64,000 bases of DNA from Pachypanchax playfairii (lineage: Eukaryota > Chordata > Actinopteri > Cyprinodontiformes > Aplocheilidae): the NCBI GenBank assembly GCA_006937955.1, contig SSNP01000085.1, forward strand, positions 1,638,119 through 1,702,118, written 5' to 3'. Position 1 is the stretch's first letter, and every line of letters starts with the position of its first letter. The position numbers and the translations under genes are program-made. Positions 1 through 13,755 of the stretch are shown here, one piece after another. A model generated the notes under the pieces. It worked only from the letters and a program-made list of their open reading frames with translations. It ran no database searches and was not told where the DNA came from.

Positions 1-164
1 GAATAGACTGGCCACACTGGCCTGATGCCTCAGCGACTGGTAAGGGTGCTGGAGAGCATCATTGGGTCACAGAAATGAGAAGGAACACTGAGAGTGTAAC
101 AGCCTCACAATTGCCAATAAGACACTTCCTGTGTCATAGAAAATAACGAGCTAATTTTCCCTTT
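1..164. other. unannotated flank
   Basis: No coding or repeat signal that I can support. The left end of the neighbouring Tc1-like element may reach into this stretch or beyond the window edge. Confidence 0.3.
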
Positions 165-1080
165 GTTGGCAGCAACGCATCTCAAAAAAGTTGGAACAGG
201 AACAACAGAAGACTCAAGAGTAGTTCAAAAACAACCAGATGAACATTTTCCAACTTATTAGGTTGATTGTAAAAAGCTCAGCGACATAAAAGGATCATTT
301 CAGCGTGGCAGAGTCTCTCAGATGTAAAGATGGGCAGAAGTTCAACAATCTAAGACAAAATGTCTGAAAATTGTGAAACAATCTGAGGTAAATGTTCTTC
401 AGCATTAAATGGTGAAGACTTTATTAGATCTCACCATGCAGAGTGAATGATATTTTTCAAATGATGCAAAGAATGAAAAGGACAGCCCGACCTCACGTGA
501 AACACGACCGCGTTGGTCGATTTTGAATATAATCCGTATGTGACCCCTATCTGCAAGCCCTAAACTTAACCGATCCGCTTTTTAACGTTAAATATTCGGC
601 TTTACAGTGTGTCCATATGTATCTTTACATTTTAAAGCTAACTGTTGCATTAAAATGAGACATATTGCTGCAGAATTTTTGTTTTGTTTGGCTGAACAGA
701 GTGAAACTTCCTCTGGGAAGGTGCGCGCGTGCGTTGTTGGTAGTACATCGCTGCGGAGCCCAGAAAACGCTCAGACAGGTCGTTTGAAAACGCTCTCACA
801 GGTGGTATTTTTTGGAGCCTTCAAAATTGACCTATATGGTCATATAATGTGCGTAGATGTTGATAAGGAATCTCTGTGCACCACAGAAAACCACAATAGG
901 AAACAGCGCAACTTTTTTGATGTGTTGCTGTCATCAAATTTGTAAAATATCTCAGTTTAACACATGATGTTTGTGTTTTACTGGAAATATAATATGAGTT
1001 TAATAAATCTGCAAAGCATTGCAGGCTTGTTTTATTTGAATTTTACACACCGTCCCAACGTTGTTGGAATTGGGGTTGTA
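165..1080 (+). mobile_element. Tc1-like DNA transposon, internally deleted and degraded
   Basis: The left part (about 165-480) has the subterminal motif CATCTCAAAAAAGTTGG and then a strongly decayed version of the 5' end of a fish Tc1-like transposase gene. The stretch around 370-470 resembles the region encoding its first helix-turn-helix (GAAAATTGTGAAACAATC and AGATCTCACCAT are recognisable). The right part (about 895-1080) matches the 3' end of the same family: AACAGCGCAACTTTTTTGAT, GTGTTGCTG, and finally the end motif GTCCCAACGTTGTTGGAATT followed by GGGGTTGTA. The catalytic domain is missing, and the middle (about 485-890) is unrelated DNA that may be a separate insertion. The family call rests on remembered consensus features, so the exact boundaries are soft. 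No protein product is expected. Confidence 0.6.
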
Positions 1081-4000
1081 AAAGCTCAGAACTATTTTAG
1101 TAGCACAAGAATGAACCGCACACAGACAGGTATTTTTTTGTGTTATGGGGTATTGGTGTACAATAGCTCATCTGATCCTGTGTTTGTTTTCATATGAAAA
1201 CACAAATTTATGGGAGTTTATCTGAGTTACATTTCTGTTAGTGTAAGTGCCTTTTGAGCTGTCACCGTTGTTGTTGCTGTACAAAACAAAAAAAAAGGCT
1301 TAAAAGGTCTGTTTGGGGGAAAGGGGGGCTTAAACAGTCTTCTGGCTTCTCCTTACCTTTATTCTCAGCAAATTATTCACGGTAGATTTTCTCTTTGTGC
1401 TACAAATGCTTAAAATGCAGGGCTTAAACATACAAACACAAAAGCAAAGCACACTAGCACGTAAATAAGCATTTTCACAGAGAGATGTGAGACATTTTGG
1501 GAGAGTTATAATGTGCAGATGAAGCATCCAGAAGAGATTAGTGAGCTAAATGGAAAACAACAGACACTGCAGCAGGACAGGGGAGGATATAATTCTTCCT
1601 TGTGTTAATCACAGCGGAACAGCCCTGTCGTCTTCACCAAAACAATGCCATGGTGATGCTAATGGCACTGCCAGCCATGACTAAGAGTGCACTCCAAATG
1701 ATTGATAGCCAGAATTATATCAAGGTGACTTTCAGTCAGTTCCATCAGGTTGTTTGGTTTGATCGATAATAACCAATGCATCTTAACATAGACATGCCTG
1801 CCACGCAAACTCATTCATCAGGTAGTTGTCATTATCTTCCTATTTAATTTTGGTGCGGGGAAATATCTCATCCTTGTCCGTCAAATACATTAAATTTACT
1901 ACCATGGAGCTTTTTACCTATTTATTATGTTATTGTTTGTTTTATTTTGGTTGATTTTGAAGCATTATTAAGCTCTGGAATTTGATGACGTCACATATAC
2001 TCTTAATGTGTACGCACGAGCAGGTTGGTCTGAGACAACAGCAGCGTCTCCGTCCACTTGGCCCGCTGCCCCCGCCTGCACATACACACACACACACAGC
2101 GCACTGTGCCTGCAGGCTTCAGCAACAACACACAAAGACTGCCTCATGTGCTACATCACAAACGACAGATCAAACATCAGTGTTCACCGTGGGTACTCAA
2201 AGCGAGCTGTTAATCACAGTGAATTTAATGTGTTTCAATTGAAAGATCACCCGGAGAGCAAGCCAGTTAAACTGAGAAGTGTATGCATTACTGCCATGCA
2301 AAATGGCTTTCGTTTAGGTTGCACATCCCTCCGCTCATAAAGTCACACAGCATGAAGTTTCGCTAAATCAAACACAGTTTAATTCTAAAGTTTTTTGGGG
2401 TTTTTTTTCCGTCTCGTCACCCTGATTCAGAACAGAAACTTTGCCAAGATGCTCACAGCCGAGAGTTCAGATATCAAATTTGAAAAGACAGAGTAAATCC
2501 CAGAGAGTGGCAACAAATAGCCCAATCGCAATGACTCACCTCTTTGAGAGGCTTATGCAAACCCAGGGGGAAGGTGATGGATTTTTTCCCTTACCTACAG
2601 TGAGCGGAGCAGATGCTGGAGAAAGATTCTGGGCGTCACAAGAAGTAAAATATGATTGCACGTGTGTGTGTGTGTGTGTGTGTGTTTGTGTGTGTGTGTA
2701 TGTGAAACCCTAGTTCACTGAGTTGTAGAGTTTCAATAACTTCTGAAACACTTGGAGGGTCAAAAAGGATGAGAAGAAGTGATCACACATCATCAAGCCG
2801 TGAAGATCTCCTCAACAGGAAAGCTTAAAGTAGTTACTATATGAAAATGAACGTATCAATTATTCACCGAGATTTTTACATGCATACTCCTCTGAAAACC
2901 TAATAAAATATTTCCTGTCTCTATAATATAAAAATACATTTCACATTTCGCCTTTGCACATACGAATCGAACTTGATTAACTCAATCTGTCCTGCTCGGA
3001 TTCTTTTGTGTTTGTGCAAAAACATTTAACTTTCCTATTTGTGTCGAGCAAATTTTTCAGCCATATTAATGCCGGCATTGTTTATTTTGAAAAGGTCATT
3101 AGAGTTGTGATGAGAAGCGGGCTGTGTGCAGTGATTTGATTGAGGTGGTGGAGGGAGCTCCGGCACAGTGAGTTATGGACATCCAACAGAGAGGAGCCTC
3201 TTCATTAGTGAAGTGATTAAAATTGATGGGAACCTATGGAGCTCCAGCTCCCCTGAACTCCCTGGAGCATAGCTCTCATTCTGCACTCATTTATTTGGGA
3301 CTTTGTGTTGATCAATAAAAGGTGCCCGCTTCTCACTATGGGGTCTAGTTCTGGAGGGGGGGAAAAAAAAACCCACTTAGGAAAAAGAGAAGAGACTTGT
3401 TTTTTGTTGAAGACAAACATTACTGTCAACAATTCAGGCTTTGGAAAACCTTGGGGAAAACAACGTCTTTGACTGCTTTCCTCTATGTAATTTTCTTTAT
3501 AGGCTGTCTATTTTAGTCACTTTGAATTTTTATTCTGTTGTTTAGCAACCCACACAGTTTCAAAAATGTAGTTTCAAGTTTGGTAACACTTCTACTTAAA
3601 GAAAAAAAAAAAAAAAAAAAAAACGTGTTTCAAAAAGAACAGAGACGGTATAATCCGTGCATGAAGCCTCGACTTTATGCACTCCATGCATTTAGATGTT
3701 AAATACCACCGATTTGTATGGAAGTGACAGAATTCATATAAGTCTGTTCATGTAATTTGGGATTTTTTTTTCCTGATAAGAATTCATCGTATGTGTTTGA
3801 TGTATTTTCCTTTACACTACAACTTGTGACTTCATTGCAAATGATTTTTTCTTTTAATTGTTGTTGCCCAGTCTGTGATTAATTGAACGGATAAGAACCA
3901 CGAGCCTGTGATTTATCAAGAGTACAAGTTCTTTTTATGGGTAATTACATTTTGCTCTGATGTGAAATAAATTTATTAAAACAAATCAGCTCCGTCTCAA

Positions 4001-7000
4001 GATTACAACAGTTCTACACAGAGTTTTGTCATATTTATTTAAAGCATGTTAATTAAAGTTTGCGCTGCCTTTGTGGACAGATGCATAAAAACCGTCGGTG
4101 AAAAGAGCAGGAATTAATTTCTGTGTATTGGACCAGAGCCAGATAATGGGCAGACTGTCTTTGTCTGTGTCCAGCTCTTCTCATTAGAGTGGTGCTGTGC
4201 AGCTCATGGCCCATCGCTCCCCACTGCTCTGCAGGGCCTTGCCTAAACAAACAGAGATGATGTGCATCACATGTCTGATTATTGCAGAAAAAAAAGCTGA
4301 ATTTGGAGTAGCAACACAATGTGCAAAGACTGAAGACCCAACTTACTGCTGGAATTTATTATCATCTGTTGCATATTCAATACCGAATGTTTATTTTTTT
4401 CTAAATTGGGTTTAATGTAGCTAATTCGACATTTTTCATTCATTCATTCAGCCTTCTAGTTTTAATGCAGTGGCTCTAATGATAACCAAGGAAACAGAGG
4501 TTCTAACATGCAACTCTGCCTGCATGTCATAACCTTGGCCCCCAGTTTGGCTTTAAGGATCCTTGGCATTAGCTTGACCACAATAAACTCTTTAATTTCA
4601 ATAAGAAGCACATTTCTAGATGCTCATATTTGATCATCTGATCTCAGAGTGATGCAGAAAAAAACTGGTTTGTGCATTCATTATTATTTCTATGCTGTTC
4701 TTTGTATTCTGGGATGTGAACAAAATTAGAATCATGTCAAGTAAAGAAATGAAGTATTTACTCTGAATTTTACATAGCGTGGGTTTTATTCAGTCAACAA
4801 ATCAGACGTGAACAGACTTCAGTCAAATCCTGTAACGTTAATGTAACATGTTATTTATTCATTTGAGAAGATTTTTTTTAAACAACATACATTTAAAAAT
4901 ATTGCACAAGAGTCCAACTCTTAAAAGATGTTTATGTTATTCAGAAAAAAAATGTCAAATGAAAAAGAACAATGTAGCCTTTTACTATTTATATCATTGA
5001 TGTTGATTATTTTAGGAGATTTAATTGAATTTAAATGTACCTGTTGTTTTGTGTTTAATGTATCTGACAGAGTTTTTACCTGCAGTTTCAAACCTGTCTT
5101 TTAACAATAAATGTCACATTTTGTTTGTGTTGTTGCAAAGAATACCATGAGAAAACTATGTATAATTTAAGTCAGTTATCTGAATTGTGTTGTTCTTTAT
5201 ATTGTTTGTATTTATGCTTTAGCTTTTACATGTTAAAAATAAATGTCTGATTAATGTTTAAATCAAACTGACTCAAAATTGAACCAATACATATTTTGAT
5301 ATTTTAAAAATATAAATACAATCTAACACAAACAGGCATAAAACCTGCTAAAATATCAAAAATAAGCTAATTTAAAGTTTGGCATATCATTGATGATAAA
5401 ACCTGACAGCAGTTGTTTTGTTTTTACCTAAAATTAGCTCATAAATTTGAAATCACTTTTAAATCAGTAAATTATGAACATCTGTGTTATTTTTAGTATG
5501 TATACTTTATATGTAAAAAATCTCGTCCCCTTAATAAGTTCAACATTGGACATCAACTTATTTTTATTTTTATGTTCAGTCACCTGTTGTCACTACTTTC
5601 AATTTTTTATAAATTTAGAATTTATTAAATGAATTAAAGCTGATACTCAGCCTTAGAATCCTCTGAACAAAAACATTTATCTAGTTTCAATTTCATTTAC
5701 ATAAAATATTTTAATAAAGCTTTTTTACATTAAAAGCTTGTGTAAGAAAACGTAATGAAAATGAGATATTTTGAACAGCTTTTGGTCATACAGAATGTAT
5801 TTTTTGAAGTTCTGTGATTCTGTGGTAATAGTTATATTAAAAAACCTCCAATGGATAGTTCAGACAGATAACAGTGGGACTCTAGTGATTATGATCATTT
5901 ATATCTTCTCTGTTGTCAACAACTCTGTGAATGAGCACAGATTAGAGAAACAGAGATGAGTAGTGACCAGCCTGACAAGCTAAAGACTAGTGCATGTGCA
6001 GCCAATCACAAAGTGAATTGTCATCTTTAAATGTTTATGTGCTGATTTATCAATTTTACAAGGATTTCACACAGTATTTCCAGCAGAAATATTATGAAAC
6101 TGGCACGAGACTAGCAGAGTCGTATCTGAAAAACATTTTGATTAGCAGCTCATTCGCTAAGCAGCAGGTGGCTGAAGTGTGGGAACTCTGGGCTGAGGGT
6201 TGGCTGGAGGACACCTCGCATGATGCCGTGGCTGATCGAAGTGGAAAGGCGTGCAGGTGATCGGGAGGATGTGAGGCGGATGGAGGATCTGCAGGAAGGT
6301 TCGGTCGGCTCAACAAAAAACAGAGCAGATACGTGAGTTCTTTGCCTGAATTGATGACTGAGCAGTCAGTAGGTCGGTTTTGCTGCTACTTATCTGGGTT
6401 TGGTCAAACAAGCAGGGCTGGCAGCTAATTAGCCATGACCACAAGGCCGAGTCTGTGACAGAAATTTCATCCAAATTTATACACCCTCAACCAGATGCTC
6501 CGATGCTAACTCTATATGATGCTACATTTATTTGTTTAAAGGTTTATAAAACAGTATTCACTTGAATTATTATGACGTTTCAGAGATTAGTTCCAAAGTG
6601 GATTACTGCTGGTTTAGCAGTCTGCTATAGAACCAGTCCCAATCTCACCAGTGGTTAGCTTATAAAACTGGTCAAAGCTAATCTCTCTTTTCCCAAACTG
6701 AGGTTGTTCAGAGAGTTAGTATATTAACTGTTCCTAACTTTTCCACAGAAACTCATTTCATCTGATCTGAATTATAGGGTTTGTGTTTATGTGCGTCTTT
6801 AATCTTCACTGCACTGTTTAGTCTTTAACTAATGAGAAAATCGAGACCTACTTTTGCGTACGTTTTTATCCGCACAGAAGATTTTGCATTTGAACTTCAG
6901 CCTTGTCAAAATTTTGAACTTTAGATTTGCAAACAGTTTCAGATGCGCTGGCAACTGATGAATAAACATTAACTCCTTCAAAAGCTTGTTATGCCATAAA

Positions 7001-8538
7001 TATAAACTCGAAATTTTAACTGATTAAAAATGACTTTTTTTTTCCACTTTAGCCTTCCTTGTGTGGACATTTCACCTTTCCTTGCCCCATGAATCCAAAA
7101 AAGACACAAGCTTTGAGGAAAGTCTTTTTGTGTGTTAAAGCCTTTGACTATGTATTCTTTATGATCTCTATTCCCTCTGCTGGAGTTCAGAGTGTGCATG
7201 AACAGAGGAAGGGGAAGGGTGGAATCATAACACTGATGATGAGATGACACCGAACACACTTTGGAGAGCATTTTTGATTCTTTACACATTTTCCTAAACT
7301 CAGACAAATATATCCACAAGCTAACACAGTGTTCCTTTCGCCGGTTCGATGAGTAATGGTTGTTATGACAGGGAGCGGTGTCAATCAGACGTGATAGCTC
7401 GGAGAAGTAAAATAAACATGAAACAAGGCAAATAAAACGAGAGTTATATAAAGCCCTCCTTGATGTTCAGCATCGTACCTCTTTACCCCTGGTGTGTCTG
7501 TTCTATAATGGCACAAAGTAGGGACGGGTTGTCGCTGTCTTTTTTATCTCCCTGCCTTTTGTTAGTGTGTGTTGTAGAAAAAAAAAAGCAAACAGAAAGG
7601 GGAAAGTGAGGAAGGAGGAAGAAGAGGAGGAGGTTGCTGGGGATTGGACCAAGTCCCTGCACACCCAATTAAAGGAATCTTCTGCTCAAAGACGCTGTCT
7701 GCCAACATGTGCTCTGACATTTGTCTTCCTGAGTGTTGTGATTTACAGTACTATGGAGCTAAAGGCTAAATTTGCAGCCGCCCAACATCAGAGACCCCAC
7801 ATCGTTGTCGGATTGGCGAGGACTGTCAGAAAGTGTTGGCTGGGCAGAGAGCTGTTGAGTTGTTTACATCGTCACATGCAGCAGCTGTGTCACAGAAATG
7901 ATGGTCTTTGTATTTTGCTCACAGATGAGCTGTAGATCAGAATTTTTCTGATTCGTTTGAAACTTTTTCGTCTGACGGAAACGGGTTTTTGAGCACAACA
8001 TCTGGTTGCATAAACAACATGAAATATCATGAAAAATCTACATTGCACTTTCTAACGTACGTCTGGACTAACATTAATATGGTTTTGTTCTAAAATATAC
8101 GGCTCTCAGATTAAGTTAACCCGCTGATGTTCCTGAAGCTTTCTGAATCATGTATACTTTACACAAAAATCAAATCAGACATTAAACAAACAAACAAACA
8201 CAAAGACATGTCTCTACTTCTATTGTGCAATATTCCATTTATAAGCACTGTCACGTTGTATTTTTGAAACTAGAGACATGAGACTAACAGTCCTGCTTAT
8301 TTAGACAAGCTTGATGTTTTTGACCATCAAATTTCTGATTATAATAAAACAGAAATATAAATATTTGAATGTAAAGAAGGTATAAATTACATTAATCAAC
8401 AGAAGCCAAGGCCTGGATAAAAATAATCTCTGGTGAAAAATTTCCCATTCTTTACGCAGAAGTAGCAGTATTTAAAACTAATAGTGCAACCAGCTACTAG
8501 GAGATGCTCATTTAATTTCAGAGTAAATTTTTATTTAA
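1081..8538. other. non-coding region with simple repeats
   Basis: No convincing gene. It holds a short CA tract (about 2082-2098), a GT tract (2661-2699), a poly-A run (about 3600-3622), a CATT tetranucleotide run (about 4437-4450) and long AT-rich stretches, especially 4800-5760. The segment 3085-3345 is less AT-rich and free of simple repeats, but nothing marks it as an exon. Confidence 0.5.
2661..2699. repeat. GT dinucleotide microsatellite
   Basis: An almost uninterrupted GT run with one TTT interruption. Confidence 0.9.
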
Positions 8539-9065
8539 CGAGGCCATTTCATTAAAAAAAAAAAATTCTGAGGTTTCTGTTGAATATTTTAGCTCCACAG
8601 GTGTTCTTACCTTCATGCTGGTTGTGAAAATGGCACAATAACTTCTCTTTCAGTTTTTATCTCTCAAACTACCCAGGTGGTGATAAAACCCGAGTTCCAA
8701 AAGCCTGTATTTGTTATGTGAAACCACGCCTAGCATGCTGCTGGCTAAAAGCTTTTAGCATAAACACCAGAAGAGACTCTGTGCGCTTTTGCCATGTGCA
8801 GTGGGGAGGAAACAGTATACCTTGCTCTCACTGGCTAGTTTGTTAGCCAATCAGAATCCAGCAAATTTGAATAATGAATATTAATGATTTGGAGCCAAGC
8901 AAATCTTCATGCAGACAGATTGCAAGGGCTGTTAATCAGTGTTTTCTAACGTTTTTTAGATAGATAGATAGATTTTAGATAGATTTTTAGATAGAATTTT
9001 TTTCATATCACGGTTTAATACTTCAGAAATAACTACAAAGTCATGAAATTCACGTGAAATATTCA
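8539..9065 (-). mobile_element. family-1 TTAA miniature transposon, copy a
   Basis: A copy, in reverse orientation, of the 600-bp element at 55229-55828. It is flanked by TTAA at 8535-8538 and 9066-9069; its left end GAGGCCATTTCAT is clear and its right end has decayed. It keeps a CCAAT box (8847-8851, read on the minus strand as ATTGG) and, on the minus strand, an ATG (8616-8614) followed by AAG and the splice-donor sequence GTAAGA (GT at 8610-8609). A small GATA run (about 8957-8995) has grown inside it. It has no transposase, so it is non-autonomous. Confidence 0.8.
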
Positions 9066-9069
9066 TTAA

Positions 9070-12000
9070 CATTCAACAACTCCAACAGAGTTCAGACATT
9101 TTTTACTGACTTTGGGATGTCAGCAAAATGCAATGTCACTGTAAAAGAAGTTACCGGTTCCTTGGCTATCGCCATTGTGTGTACATAGCAGCTGCAGGTT
9201 GAAGTCACGCTAGCCATCCCCACAGCTAGCCATATCTAGAAGGACTAAGGTGAATAAGATCACAAGTTCATAAGATCATACAGCATGTTCATGCACTGTA
9301 AAAAAAAATTCAAGTTGGCACAACTTAAAATAATTTGTAACCTCGCTGCCTAAAATTTTTGATTAAAGCCAGCAACACAACTAGTTGACTAAATGCATCC
9401 CATTTTAACGTATTTCAGAGTTTTATCAGTATACCATGAATGCTCCATTTGTAAAACCACAACAAATGCAAATTTTTCAGGAATGAACTTTTGATGTTTG
9501 ACATATAACAAAGTAACATTTTAACTTTCTGAAAAAAACTTTCTAAATTTGGATTCTGTCTTGTGTCTTTTTTTTTTATTATTGGTCTTTTTTGTTGTTG
9601 TTAATTGTTTTCTTTTTGGAAAGAAAAAGAGTAATAAACTGCAACAATAAAAATGTTGCTCAGGCCGACAGATTACAAAAAGTTTGGTTGCGTTATATTG
9701 GATAAAAACTTTACAATATGAGATAAGTTTTATTTTTACGTTGGAGGTTGTGACCGTTTTGGAAAGAGCAGACGAGGTTCCATGAATAATCAGCTGTAAG
9801 TAAGAAAACCTAATCTTGTGACGCTTGCTGTCCGTGTTCATGTACATTTACAGACTTTCATAAAAATAATCCACCATGCATGTTGTTGTTTTTTTGTCCG
9901 ATGAACCTTGAAAACACAGCCCATCTAATTGATATCTCTACTCCCCAGACACTCCTTTGATCTATTCCTGTGGGACCTGTTTTTTTTTCCCCACTCTGGA
10001 TTTTCTGATAAGCCTCAAAACCAGGGAGCTATTACACTGCTGTGTAATTACATAAAAAACCTTGACCTTGCTCTAATTGTACCTTCTTCTATGCTTTTCC
10101 TCAGAATTCACATTAAGTGAGACATCTCAAACTCAAACACTAAAAGAAAAAAAAAGAATAATAACAATCTAGACATTAAATTTTAAGCAAAAATGACAAA
10201 AAGATCTTCAAAGCTATCAATGATTCCAACATTTTTACAGCATCAGCTGCACATGTAGACGAGAGGACAGTGAGAGGAAGGTGAGAGGACGCTGGATGAG
10301 GAGGAGACTGCCTCATGGTCAGCTGGGAGCGGCGGGCCTCGGGGAAAAGCTCTTAACTTCTGTCAAGCACAAAACACCACGCCATTTTTCACCTCCCCAC
10401 TTTTAACTGAGACAATCACTCCAGTCCCCCGTCGTATGAACTCTATATTCATGCCATGAGTCAAAGCTGACTCTGTTGGGAAGAAACTTACTTCAACATG
10501 CCAATATTTGTTTATTTATTTGGCATTATGGAGCAATTCATTCACATTTGAGTGTTTTGGAGTGTAATTAACAAGGCATGAAGAAGTGAAAAGTGACGAC
10601 TAAGGCTGAAATCAATTCATTCTTGTCTTATTTAGTCTTTAGACCACAAATTATTAACAGCTTCACAATAAAAACAGCCAATACTGTGCATAAAAGTCAA
10701 TATTAAAGGGGAAACCAGAAGCACTCTTTTCATTTAGTATTTTCTTTCTAAAACTCTCAATATTTAGGAAATGTTAGATTTTTTTTAATGAAATGTTTAA
10801 ATGTTGCATGTAATCACAACCAAAAAAAAAAGTTATTTGGACAACCTTGCTGAGGGAATGTGCCAGCAACCCGAGTCTGAGTGTGGAAACAGATTTACTG
10901 TGGTCAAGCTGCTGCTAGGTGGTGCTAGTGGTGCTGTCTCTGAGGGAAATGCAACACTGTGAGTGAAGCAGTTGTATTTACACATGCACGTATTTGGATA
11001 AGCACTGAGCCATGCAAAGAGATCTTTAATGCAGTAAAATGTGCATGCAATCATGCATGTTTATATTACATGCAACCTCTGTTTTTCCTAAAATAACAGC
11101 AGATAGTCTTGATTTGCCTTCCAGACCTGAAGTGGTGTTCCACCGATTCCTAATGTGCGAGTGTATGAGTGGGAGCCTCCGTCCTCGTGTTTTTTGCCAT
11201 ACTTCACATCATTTACCACTTTGAACCGTCAGAAATATGTCACTCAGTCTCCTCTCTTGGTACCTTCATCTGTCAGGCTGAAATCATAAATACAATCATA
11301 TCCCCCAATGTTGGCTCTTTATTCTGTCAAGCATCTCGAAATGTGGCTAAGCCTCTTCATTTCTGACACATGAATAAGTGAAAGGCCATTAATATGTCTC
11401 TTTCATTACACTTTGCCTCTCTGCACTGCACATGAGTGTGTAAAAAGAGCTGTGTGTTTGCCAGGCCTGGGGTTTTGATGTTCAATTTGTAAAGCAACAA
11501 AGATATGTAATCAAGTCTGCAAGGGCAAAAGAAGAAGAAGAAGAAAAAAATCTTTCTGAGAATTTTTTAGTTTGTTCCTATAAAAACATTGACATTAAAA
11601 ACTCTTGTACTGATTTCCAGGATTGGTATTAAAACATCTCAAATTAACAGAATTGTGAGATTTTGCTCTAAAGAATTTATTTGTCAGATCTTTTTTTTTT
11701 TTTAATCTCCACTTCCAAGAAAAGATTAGAGGGTAAACTTATCAGTCTCCTTGGATGTTTGTCTGATAAACTTTTTGTTTGAAGGGTGTCCTGTCTCGTG
11801 TCTGTGGTGTTTTCCTCCTGTGCGCTCCTGATAGGAAATATAGTCTTACATAATGAGGGAGAAAAAGGGAGAGGCGTTGCACCCCTGAGCCAGTGTCAGC
11901 TTAATCAATCATCTGATCACGGTGGGCATGCTTACTCTACTCCGCTTCACATCCAACACATCCTTCCATCTTCTCAACAGTGTGACAGCAGCATAATTCA

Positions 12001-12764
12001 TTTTAATTCAAAAATTAAAGCGGCGCTATTAAAATTGTCCTTGTCTTGCTACAAACACAGTGTGTGCTTGCAGCTCTGCATGTGTATCCATATATTGCAT
12101 GAGTAGAAAGTTTTTTTAATCCTTATTTATTTCTTTCAATTATTGCCGTGCGTGTTTAGCTGTAAAGTTTGGGGTTTTTCTGGCACAAAAAAATCGTCAT
12201 GTAATCTTGTTCTAAGACTTGAGCGGGTTTGTGTCTCAGGTTCGGCAGTTGCCGCCTCTTTGCTGAAAGCGCAACAGGTGTTGAACGTGAGCGTGGGGGT
12301 TCACGCTGTCGTACTGCAGCAAGTCAGAAGGTCAGGGAAATCTGGAGGAACTGAAGCTGAGCAGAAGGAATGGAACTTGGCCTCTTTGCTTGGCAGTGAG
12401 AGATTCCTTCTGGCTTTCTGTCAAAAAAAGTCTTCCATCTGCACGGAGAAGCTCCAAAAAGTTACATCACGCTCTTCTTGATGACTTACATGCAGCACTG
12501 CTGTAATGGAAGCATGAAAACAGATTTGAAAAAAATAAGAAAAGTAAGTTCTAGATGGTACAAGTCTGCTCTTAAAATAATACAGATTTTTAGCTCTTTT
12601 TTTGCATTATTGTCTCCAAGTTGGCAAATTCATTGAAGACTGATTTGAAAATGGCAGTGATAGAAAGCAAAACCACAGTATATGATAACAAAGTCACAGA
12701 AAACAATGAGGAGACTATCAGTTTGAGAACAGAATTCATCCATGATGTTTTGAATTAACGGGGT
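9070..12764. other. non-coding region
   Basis: No supported gene. Around 9293-9345 there is CACTGTAAAAA followed by an imperfect palindrome of AAGTTG/CAACTT type, reminiscent of the ends of common fish DNA-transposon fragments; the other end was not found. Poly-T and AAG runs occur near 11528 and 11691. Confidence 0.4.
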
Positions 12765-13751
12765 TATTAGCATCCAGGTGCTGTTAATCAGTTGCTGTTG
12801 TGAAATAACTGAGCACCTTTATAAAAACAGATGCTTGGCCAGTTTGTCGTTTAGCAAGATGCGGTGCCAAAGACAATGATCTCAGAGAAGCAACTGTTGC
12901 TGCCCATCAGCCTGGGAAGGGTTCTAGGGTCATTTCCAAACAGTATGGAGTCCATCATTCTACACTAAGGAAAGAGTAAAGGGAGTTAGAAATGATTCAA
13001 CAGTTACTAATCTCCAAAGCATTTTAGGTGGATATCAAGAGAACATCAGATGTTCCTGTAAGTTCACCTTAAGGTCAGATTGTTAAATATTCAATATGCC
13101 TCTCTACAGCTGAGGTTTGTAAAGTTTACTCCTGATCAAGTCACAAGACATCTGGAACAATGTCCTTTTGACAGACGAGCCCAAGTTGGAGGTGGAGGTT
13201 ATGCATTACCCACGATGCATTGCAGCACAAATACTACATACTGCCTACTACTACATCCTTTTGCGTTTATCCTTCTGCTTAGTAGCTTGGTTCGGGAATT
13301 TGTCTTTTATAAAATAAAAACCATCTGAACCAGTGAAGTGGTCCAGTAGGCTGATAAGAGAGCCACATAGTGGATCCATGTTAAAGAACACATCCCACCC
13401 TCTCTACACTATGACTTCTAGCTTCTACCGTCAGGACGATGATACAGAATGCCAAAGTGTAGATCCAACCGTTTTAGGAACAGTTTTATCCCCACAGCTA
13501 TAAGCCTCCTGAATAAGAACATGAATGAGTTTTAGCTGCTATGTTTTAATGTTTTTTTATGTTTTAGGTAAAATATATATATGTATGTTTTAATGTTTAT
13601 GACTCAGACTACGAAATAAATATACCCTCGGGTAAAAGTAAAGTCTTCTATTCTATTCTACTGTCAAGCACAGTGGAGGAGAGGTCATAATTTGGCCTTG
13701 TTCAGCAGTCATAGGACCTGGATACCACTGCCACTTCTGAAGGCCCAAGTG
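12765..13751 (+). pseudogene. fossil Tc1-like transposase, interrupted by a LINE
   Basis: One frame at about 12869-12973 reads DLREATVAAHQPGKGSRVIS and then KQYGVHHSTLRK, recognisable as the N-terminal helix-turn-helix of a Tc1-like transposase. After a large internal deletion, 13105-13200 still resembles the region around the first catalytic aspartate (GGAACAATGTCC, GACAGACGAGCCCAAG), but the frame is broken. The sequence up to about 13249 and from 13661 on (CTGTCAAGCACAGTGGAGGA, then CATAGGACCTGG) are consecutive parts of the same ancestral gene, now separated by the LINE fragment at 13250-13660. Stops and frameshifts make it non-functional. It belongs to a different Tc1 lineage from the element at 59593-61195 and is much older. 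Ancestry is known from the family; the split is seen directly. Confidence 0.75.
13250..13660 (+). mobile_element. 5'-truncated LINE (Rex/CR1/L2-like) 3' end
   Basis: Plus-strand frames contain HPLYTM (about 13396-13413) and, after a frameshift, KCRSNRFRNSFIPTAISLLN ending at the stop at 13533-13535. This resembles the C-terminal tail of reverse-transcriptase ORFs in fish CR1/L2/Rex-type LINEs. A short 3' UTR follows, and the element ends in a (TTCTA)n tail at 13646-13660, typical of LINEs that end in short tandem repeats rather than poly-A. The host Tc1 fossil resumes at 13661, giving a precise 3' boundary. The 5' boundary is placed where the Tc1 similarity stops and is approximate. The exact clade is not certain. 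Confidence 0.6.
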
Positions 13752-13755
13752 TTAA

